35,711 bases of DNA. Source: a virus. Positions 30,009 to 35,711 of the stretch are shown one piece after another. A program made the translations under genes and the position numbers. The notes beneath the pieces are model-generated. The model was not told the DNA's origin. It worked only from the letters and a program-made list of their open reading frames with translations, and searched no databases. The stretch's first letter is position 1; the number at the start of each line of letters is the position of its first letter. The stretch lies in IMG/VR virus record IMGVR_UViG_3300042731_004335, positions 1 to 35,711 of that record; one strand, 5' to 3'.

Positions 30009-30018
30009 AGTTTAAGAG

Positions 30019-30363
30019 GTGAGCTTGATACAATTATACAAGGCCGGTAATACTCATGTTGTAAGGGGCATAAACTGCACGATGGAAAACTTTGACGAAT
30101 ATTCTTTCGAGCATCTATTGAACATGGGCTGGTACTTGACGCCCGAAGATATCTACAAGGAAAAAGAAAATGGGTTGCAAATCGAAAATGAAGATAAAAA
30201 AGCCGAAATCGAAGCCGAAGAAAAAGAAATCACGATAGAAACGGCAACATACAACGATCTTATCAAGCTGGCGCGAAAGTACAATGTGAAGTATGCCAGA
30301 GTATCGAAAAAAGATCTTAAAACCGCAATACAAAAGGCTTTGAGCGATGACGACGAAAGCTGA
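30019..30363 (+). CDS. Small protein with SAP/HeH-like C-terminus (114 aa)
   Basis: GTG 30019 follows AAGAG. The N-terminal half is compact (LYKAGNTHVVRGINCTMENF, then HLLNMGWYLTPEDIY). The middle is an acidic coiled coil, and the end (TYNDLIKLARKYNVKYARVSKKDLKTAI) resembles a helix-extended-helix (HeH/SAP-like) DNA-binding domain. Such small proteins often lie between coat and tail-accessory genes in P22-like phages. It overlaps the gp4-like gene by 17 bp. A head-completion role is possible. Confidence 0.65.
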   Translation: MSLIQLYKAGNTHVVRGINCTMENFDEYSFEHLLNMGWYLTPEDIYKEKENGLQIENEDKKAEIEAEEKEITIETATYNDLIKLARKYNVKYARVSKKDLKTAIQKALSDDDES

Positions 30364-31075
30364 AATCATAAATAACGCCTACAGCCAAATGAGAATATCC
30401 GGTTTGACGGTAGATCCTTCGCCCGCTGATATAACACTTGCACTCGACCGCCTGGAATCGATGGCAGCAGAGTTTGAAGGGCGCAACATTAAATCCGGAT
30501 ACAACCTTGAAAGCACGCCTGACGTAAATTCGGAACATAACATGCTCAGAAAGTATTGGTATCCATATGAGGTCAATTTAGCCGTTCGCCTGCTGCCGGA
30601 TTTTGGAAAACCTGTACCTCAGATACTGTTTGCCCAAGCACAGGCAGGCTTGTCATTCCTTGCATCGGATACGGCTGAAGTTACTCCCACGGCATACCCA
30701 CGACGTCAGGCTATTGGAAGCGGAAACCGGCGTTATTTGCAAAGGCAACGATTTTACCAGCAGACCGTTATACCACCCAATGACGCTAAAACGATCCATA
30801 TGTATGTTGATGACGTCAACGATTATACTGAAGATTTCTCAGATTACCTGGTAGGTGCCGAAGAGGTTGCAAGCTACACGATTGAAGCCGATGACGGTTT
30901 GACGGTATCGAATGATTCGCTGACGAATCCGGTTGTCAGTTACCGCGTAACAGCCACCGGCACCGAAACAAGTGCAGACAATTTCCTACGTGTCAAGATT
31001 GTGGCCACGACCGACAACAGCCGCATCATTACCAGGATCATAAATTTTCAACTTACCGAAGTGGAGATTGATTAA
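30347..31075 (+). CDS. Tail accessory factor, P22 gp4-like, with extra Ig-like domain
   Basis: Residues 1 to about 155 match gp4 of P22 (166 aa): KAEIINNAYSQMRISGLTVD, LALDRLESMAAEFEGRN and YEVNLAVRLLPDFGKPVP. These bind the portal ring and close the head after packaging. Residues about 160-242 add a beta-sandwich (YTIEADDGLTVSNDSLTNPV), absent in P22 gp4, probably an Ig-like surface or adaptor domain. It overlaps its neighbours at both ends. Confidence 0.85.
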   Translation: MTTKAEIINNAYSQMRISGLTVDPSPADITLALDRLESMAAEFEGRNIKSGYNLESTPDVNSEHNMLRKYWYPYEVNLAVRLLPDFGKPVPQILFAQAQAGLSFLASDTAEVTPTAYPRRQAIGSGNRRYLQRQRFYQQTVIPPNDAKTIHMYVDDVNDYTEDFSDYLVGAEEVASYTIEADDGLTVSNDSLTNPVVSYRVTATGTETSADNFLRVKIVATTDNSRIITRIINFQLTEVEID

Positions 31076-31383
31076 TGGCAAATACAGTAAAGACTACAAA
31101 TAGAACGATTGAAGTCTCGGCGATTGATTCCAACTATATGATGACCGACAGCGAAAACGTTGAATCAGTAGTATTTATACCTGGCGCCGCTGATGATGTG
31201 GTAGAGATAATAGAAAGCAGTATTGAAACGACCGATCCGGTAAAAGTCAAGCTGCAATCAGGCGACGGTGAACCGCGCGTTTGGTACTGCCACCAGAATT
31301 TGAAGCTTGGATTTACATTTGCAAACGGGACCTTTACGGCAGGATCAAAAGTAATTTTTAACATCGGTGTCCGGAATTACTAA
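31075..31383 (+). CDS. Small beta-rich virion protein (102 aa)
   Basis: ATG 31075 shares a base with the gp4-like stop (TAATG). The product is all-beta in appearance (TIEVSAIDSNYMMTDSENVE, VWYCHQNLKLGFTFANGTF), with no motif of an enzyme. It lies between gp4-like and gp10-like genes, so it is probably a tail or fibre accessory. Confidence 0.6.
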   Translation: MANTVKTTNRTIEVSAIDSNYMMTDSENVESVVFIPGAADDVVEIIESSIETTDPVKVKLQSGDGEPRVWYCHQNLKLGFTFANGTFTAGSKVIFNIGVRNY

Positions 31384-31384
31384 T

Positions 31385-31930
31385 ATGGATTTGAAATCGC
31401 ATAAACTCAACTTGAAATTAGGCGAAGCGGAATCATATGGACCTGAATTGCATACTGATCAAAACAACGCCGCAAGTGATCAAGGAACGGAAGCGGATGC
31501 CACAACCGGTTTTACTTCAGTATTCCTTACAGGTACGGGTGCTAATGTTTTTGAGAGTCAAAATACAGTAGTTGCAACGGGAACATATGCACTTAAATCC
31601 GATGCCAACGATACACCTACTAATGAAGTCAGATTTTACAAGGATATTGGTACTGACTGGGGGCTGACGGAAGGCGATTACTATAAAATCTCATTCCGTA
31701 CACGCCATATAGGTACGGGAGGGAATTGGAGAATTGCCCTTGCTGTTGATAATGTATCGATAACAAATGTTATCAGGATTGTTTTGACTGCTCATACTAC
31801 ATATGCACTATACGAATATTATTTCAAATATGATGCTAATCATCGCTATTTTGTTGCAAGGGAAGTCAGCACGACAAATGACGGTGGCATATACTTAGAT
31901 GATTTAAGCTGCAAAAAGGTAATTTTGTAA
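31385..31930 (+). CDS. Carbohydrate-binding-module-like virion protein (181 aa)
   Basis: I chose ATG 31385, right after the previous stop; an in-frame upstream ATG at 31367 overlaps it. Residues about 50-181 have the jelly-roll pattern of CBM-type domains: TGTYALKSDANDTPTNEV, YKISFRTRHIGTGGNW, TYALYEYYFKY and a final GGIYLDDLSC (the usual calcium/edge strand end). It may bind host surface sugars or decorate the tail. The binding target is unknown. Confidence 0.65.
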   Translation: MDLKSHKLNLKLGEAESYGPELHTDQNNAASDQGTEADATTGFTSVFLTGTGANVFESQNTVVATGTYALKSDANDTPTNEVRFYKDIGTDWGLTEGDYYKISFRTRHIGTGGNWRIALAVDNVSITNVIRIVLTAHTTYALYEYYFKYDANHRYFVAREVSTTNDGGIYLDDLSCKKVIL

Positions 31931-33336
31931 TGCCGGAAATCCAAATCAATCTAATAAAAGGCGATAAAACGGATAGTAAAGTAGACTATCGCGACCAGCT
32001 TCCAGTTAACATGCTGGCCGTTCGGAAGGATATTCTAGGATCCAAAGGTTATATGATCAGCTATCCAGGGTTGACGGCTTTCGGTACTGGTTTGGGTTTG
32101 GATCGCGGGGCGGTATATAATGAGAGATTCGGATTACAATTTAGAATATCCGGAACAAATTTAATAGAAGTCGGCAGCGACGGCACCGTTACGAATAGGG
32201 GAACGATAAGCGGCACTGAGCAAGTGGCAATGCCTTATAGCTTTAACACGCAGGCGATTATTGCAGACGGTAGGATGTGGCTATATAGTCCAACAACATT
32301 GACCGAGATTACCGATAGCGACCTAGGCGATCCGATAGACGGGGTTTGGATAGATAATTACTATTTTCTAACAGACGGGGATTATATTTATCATACGGAT
32401 GTAGACGATGAGACAAGTATAAGTCCATTAAAGTTTGCCACCGCTGAGTTTATGCCGGATGAATCTTTAGGAGTCTCTAAAACACAAGATAATAAAATAA
32501 TCGTATGGGGCAGGTATTCAATGGAATACTTCGCTAATGTTGCGGCTGAGAACTTTGCATTCCAAAGAATAGAAAGTCGGTCGCAAAAAATTGGAATAGT
32601 CGCAACTCATGCAAAAACTGAAAGTGGTGGGAAGTCCTATATATGCGGTGGACGTAAAAATGAATCCGTAGCGATTTGGGCGGTCAATGTTGGTAGTGCA
32701 ATGAAGATGAGTACAAGGGAAGTTGATAAAATTATCGGGGCATATACCGAAACTGAACTTGAAGACATGCGGATGGAAAGTCGGACGGAAAACAATATCG
32801 CTTTGATAATCGTACATTTACCGAACGAAACACTATGCTTTAATGAAAATATAGCCGTTGAATTCGGTATAGATTACGCATGGTCAATATTGAAAAGCGA
32901 TATCTTAGGTGATCTGAACTATAGAGCTATCAACGGAGTGTTCGATCCACGGATATCGAAATGGATTTATGGCGATAAAATAAATACTAATCTCGGCTAT
33001 CTGGATGATTCTATCTGTACTCAATACGGCAATATTGTTGAATGGCTAATGTATACGCCTTTTATTCGCCTGGATAAATTTAGTATCGATGAATTGGAGC
33101 TCGAAACCATATCCGGATACAATACTACTGATGATGCAACAGTAGCTGTTTCCATGACGTATGACGGCGAAATCTATGGGTTAGAATATTGGGAGCTTTA
33201 CGGCAATACCGGAGAGTATAATAGAAGCTTTATATTAAGACGATTAGGCTATGTTAGTGATTGGATCGGATTTAAATTTCGTGGAGCGACAATATCCAGA
33301 ATGGCCTTTTCAATGTGTAAATTGACGGTGAGTTAG
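31930..33336 (+). CDS. Packaged-DNA stabilisation protein, P22 gp10-like
   Basis: The 468-aa product is the length of P22 gp10 (472 aa) and has its pattern: QLPVNMLAVRKDILGSKGYM, YPGL, a repeated beta-propeller-like series (GVWIDNYYFLTDGDYIYHTD, IIVWGRYSMEYFANVA, RIESRSQKIGIVATHAK) and TLCFNE. It attaches below the gp4 ring and forms the tail hub that holds the needle and spikes. The start shares a base with the preceding stop (TAATG). Confidence 0.9.
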   Translation: MPEIQINLIKGDKTDSKVDYRDQLPVNMLAVRKDILGSKGYMISYPGLTAFGTGLGLDRGAVYNERFGLQFRISGTNLIEVGSDGTVTNRGTISGTEQVAMPYSFNTQAIIADGRMWLYSPTTLTEITDSDLGDPIDGVWIDNYYFLTDGDYIYHTDVDDETSISPLKFATAEFMPDESLGVSKTQDNKIIVWGRYSMEYFANVAAENFAFQRIESRSQKIGIVATHAKTESGGKSYICGGRKNESVAIWAVNVGSAMKMSTREVDKIIGAYTETELEDMRMESRTENNIALIIVHLPNETLCFNENIAVEFGIDYAWSILKSDILGDLNYRAINGVFDPRISKWIYGDKINTNLGYLDDSICTQYGNIVEWLMYTPFIRLDKFSIDELELETISGYNTTDDATVAVSMTYDGEIYGLEYWELYGNTGEYNRSFILRRLGYVSDWIGFKFRGATISRMAFSMCKLTVS

Positions 33337-35034
33337 ATGCCAAGCGACAACAAATATTTGAGGCTAAGAACGATATCACCGAATGAACTAAGGGATATCA
33401 CGCAATGGCCTGATATTTTGATGGAAGATTATTTGAATATTAATGAAAATATTCAAGTACTTGCAAATAGTGAAGAAAGCACGTCGATTACCGGTGATTC
33501 GGCTTTTTCAGCAGCGGGTAATATAGCGGCTGAATTGAACGCCTTTACGCAGGAATTGAAAAATGAAATAGCTGTATTGCAGGCCAAAATTGAAGAACTA
33601 TCATCAAAAGTAACTTTACATGAAGAAATAATCGATAAATATCCGGCGGATAACAGCCATCATAACTTTTCTAATCGTGACTATATTGATTTCAATACTG
33701 CTGTAACGACTCAAATAGATCAAACAGGTCGTGCTCTATGGAATGTAGATGATGGAACACTAAATGTTGGATTATATAACGATGTAGTACTGCAAACGGG
33801 ACAAGAGCAACATTACTATTCGAAAAATACAAGCGGTGCTCAGATAGACAACGGGCAACCGGTCATGTTCGCGGGAGCAATAGGCGCATCCGGAAAACTT
33901 GAAATAGACCTTGCTGAATCAGATCCAACAATACCGGCTGAGTATTTTATGGGTGTTGCAACTCAGGATATACCGAATAATGATTTTGGCTATGTAACAT
34001 CGTTTGGACTGGTAAGAGGCATCGATACAACCGGCACACCCGTAGGTGAGGTCTGGAACGATGGAGATTTACTTTATTTAAGCACGACTGCCGGGGAATT
34101 GACTATCACGCCACCAACGGCACCAGATCCGAAAATATTAGTTGCTGCTGTAATATATTCACATGCCCATGTAGGTTCGATATTTGTTAGGCCTACGTTT
34201 GGCGATTACCTATCAAGCCTACACGATGTGTATATTATCGGCGTTGCCGATAATGATTTATTAGCTTGGAATGCCGCTAACAGCAGGTTTGAAAATACGA
34301 GTGATCCGGTCGTAGATACAATAACCGTCAATACATCATCAAGTCATAATGGCGACAGTATACCTGCTTATTTCGGCGCTGGAAACGATATGTCCGTTTA
34401 TTACGACGGCACTGACGGCAACATCGATACCAGTTTGGTTGCTGCGTCGGATCTTGAAATCACTTGCGGCTCAAATAAGACGATCGAGCTACAGAATGTA
34501 GTTTATGAAGATCTGCAAGTGTCAATTTCAAATATTCGTGTACCGGCGTCGAGCGCGCCTACGCAAAGACTATACAATCACGGTATCGGTGGCGGAGTAA
34601 CTTTTCCAGTACTAGGGTTTGCGGTCAATGACTATATTTATTTCGATCTTCAAACATCACATACCATGAAATTAAATACGATCCTTGATAACCATATTCA
34701 TTTCATGACGCCGACTGATGGCAGCGCGACACCTGACCGCTTTCAATTTCAGCTTGATGTAATAGCCGCTCCGATAAACGGTAATTGGGCAGTCCCTACG
34801 GGATCTCCATTTACAAAAGAACATATCATAGCAGCGGATTATACTAATCTACACGCTTTTCAAGATATTGCTGACATACCGGCAGTAAATACAACCGTAT
34901 CAACGATTTACAAATGCAAATTGACACGTATAGCAGCAACTCAGGATGAATATGGTAGTGAAGTCTATCTAGAATTTAACGATTCGCATTATCAAAAAAA
35001 TACGATGGGCAGCAGACAAGAAGGGACTAAATAA
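33337..35034 (+). CDS. Needle- or fibre-like tail protein (565 aa)
   Basis: It occupies the P22 gene 26 (tail needle) position directly after gp10. Residues about 55-105 are a coiled coil (LNAFTQELKNEIAVLQAKIE), as in needle shafts, but the protein is more than twice P22 gp26 (233 aa). Residues about 125-300 look like beta domains of fibres (YSKNTSGAQIDNGQPVMFAG), and 360-565 form a beta-rich knob ending SHYQKNTMGSRQEG. It may plug the portal channel and also touch the host. Exact architecture is uncertain. Confidence 0.72.
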   Translation: MPSDNKYLRLRTISPNELRDITQWPDILMEDYLNINENIQVLANSEESTSITGDSAFSAAGNIAAELNAFTQELKNEIAVLQAKIEELSSKVTLHEEIIDKYPADNSHHNFSNRDYIDFNTAVTTQIDQTGRALWNVDDGTLNVGLYNDVVLQTGQEQHYYSKNTSGAQIDNGQPVMFAGAIGASGKLEIDLAESDPTIPAEYFMGVATQDIPNNDFGYVTSFGLVRGIDTTGTPVGEVWNDGDLLYLSTTAGELTITPPTAPDPKILVAAVIYSHAHVGSIFVRPTFGDYLSSLHDVYIIGVADNDLLAWNAANSRFENTSDPVVDTITVNTSSSHNGDSIPAYFGAGNDMSVYYDGTDGNIDTSLVAASDLEITCGSNKTIELQNVVYEDLQVSISNIRVPASSAPTQRLYNHGIGGGVTFPVLGFAVNDYIYFDLQTSHTMKLNTILDNHIHFMTPTDGSATPDRFQFQLDVIAAPINGNWAVPTGSPFTKEHIIAADYTNLHAFQDIADIPAVNTTVSTIYKCKLTRIAATQDEYGSEVYLEFNDSHYQKNTMGSRQEGTK

Positions 35035-35369
35035 TGGCAGTAACAGTAAAAAACATCATACCGCGAAAGCAGGCCGAAAATGCGCAGACAACGCAATATA
35101 CCGCGAATAACTGCAAAACGATCATTGATAAGTTTACAGTTACCAATACTTCATCGGCAACGGTCACGATATCGGTAAACCTAGTGGCATCCGGTGGCGC
35201 GGCAGGCAATTCAAATCTGATTATCGATGCCCGCGCTATTGCTGTCAATGAATGCTATACCTGCCCAGAACTTGTAGGACAGACGTTGGAAGCAAGCGGG
35301 TTTATCAGTACTCTAGCAAGTGCCGCGACATCACTTACTATTTCAGCCAGTGGGAGGGAAATTACGTGA
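35034..35369 (+). CDS. Small beta virion protein (111 aa)
   Basis: ATG 35034 shares a base with the previous stop. The product is an Ig-like or TNF-like small beta protein (KFTVTNTSSATVTISVNLVA, CPELVGQTLEASGFISTLA), typical of phage head-fibre or tail accessory parts. The stop overlaps the GTG of the cupin-like gene (GTGA). Confidence 0.65.
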   Translation: MAVTVKNIIPRKQAENAQTTQYTANNCKTIIDKFTVTNTSSATVTISVNLVASGGAAGNSNLIIDARAIAVNECYTCPELVGQTLEASGFISTLASAATSLTISASGREIT

Positions 35370-35711
35370 CGAAAGGCATAAACGTATATGATCCGCAGCT
35401 TTTGGCTGAAAAAGAGTTTATGGATGAAATTGAAAAGAGGATGCTTGATCTGCCGGAAAACCTAAAGGTAGATTTTCCAGTCGAACATTTCTTCGGTCCG
35501 CAGCTTTATATTCGGCAAATGTTGGGGTTGAAAGGCCACTTTGCGATTGGACACGAACATCTGACGGAGCACGTCAATATAATCCTGACCGGATCTTTGA
35601 TAGTATTTAACGGCGACAGCAGTTTCCAGATCAACGCACCGTATATGTTCAACAGCCCTCCTGGAAGAAAGGCCGCGTTTTTTTTGGAGGATACAATCTG
35701 GCTGAACATCC
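35366..35711 (+). CDS. Cupin-like phage protein, N-terminal part (continues at position 1)
   Basis: GTG 35366 overlaps the preceding stop. The frame continues through the circle join to TGA 159-161, giving 145 aa in all. The core (YIRQMLGLKGHFAIGHEHLT, HVNIILTGSLIVFNGD, then INAPYMFNSPPGRKAAFFLE) has the strand order and His/Glu placement of a small cupin. It sits where P22 carries head-assembly gene 14. It may be a structural cupin rather than an enzyme. Only the first HEH and EH residues suggest metal binding. Confidence 0.78.
   Translation, partial: MTKGINVYDPQLLAEKEFMDEIEKRMLDLPENLKVDFPVEHFFGPQLYIRQMLGLKGHFAIGHEHLTEHVNIILTGSLIVFNGDSSFQINAPYMFNSPPGRKAAFFLEDTIWLNI
35643..35711. repeat. Terminal direct repeat, copy 2 (circle join)
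   Basis: Identical to bases 1-69. See copy 1: assembly overlap of a circular or circularly permuted genome. Confidence 0.93.

Overview
This window is almost certainly the complete genome of a short-tailed, P22-like phage, opened at an arbitrary point. Bases 1-69 are repeated exactly at 35643-35711, and a reading frame runs across the join, so the unit is a 35,642-bp circle, as expected for a circularly permuted headful-packaging phage. The structural gene order is that of phage P22: small terminase, large terminase, P22-type portal, scaffold, P22-type coat, gp4-like and gp10-like tail accessory proteins, a needle/fibre-like protein, a cupin-like protein at the gp14 position, three ejection-type proteins, and a tailspike with a P22-type head-binding domain. 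The host is not identifiable. The tail type suggests a Gram-negative bacterium, and several promoters have good sigma70 boxes. I see no integrase, repressor, transposase or CRISPR array, so a lytic life cycle is likely.

Layout. (1) 6709-12150, minus strand: a recombination operon reading away from a divergent promoter region at about 12186-12281. It encodes a ribbon-helix-helix regulator, a 35-aa protein, an SbcC/Rad50-like ATPase, a 13-cysteine protein, a P-loop protein, two small proteins, RecT, a 71-aa protein and a metallo-beta-lactamase (MBL)-fold hydrolase. (2) 12313-18636, plus strand: small early genes, then a replication module. That module has a structured leader with a predicted antisense RNA, a truncated duplicate of the initiator start, and the initiator gene with an iteron-type origin inside it. 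A PD-(D/E)XK-like nuclease, a tRNA-Met and small accessory genes follow, along with several gene remnants. (3) 18726 onward, plus strand: a sigma70-type promoter followed by a small Cys/His protein, a membrane protein, a phage sigma factor, a ParB-like protein, an ABC-ATPase/GNAT fusion, remnants of a DNA methyltransferase, then packaging, head, tail and ejection genes through the circle join to the tailspike at 6712.

How it fits together: the ribbon-helix-helix protein probably balances the divergent early operons. RecT, the SbcC-like ATPase and the MBL-fold protein look like a recombination set with no RecE or lambda-exonuclease gene. The initiator fires an origin inside its own gene and may be held in check by an antisense RNA that resembles lambda OOP in position. 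The encoded sigma factor may switch on late genes.

Most unusual points: the antisense-RNA/duplicated-leader arrangement at 14080-14737; the ParB plus ABC-GNAT pair beside a dead DNA methyltransferase, suggesting replacement of one DNA-modification system by another; a tRNA-Met with an unpaired first position; four TCATATGA palindromes inside a small gene; and no recognisable lysis gene.
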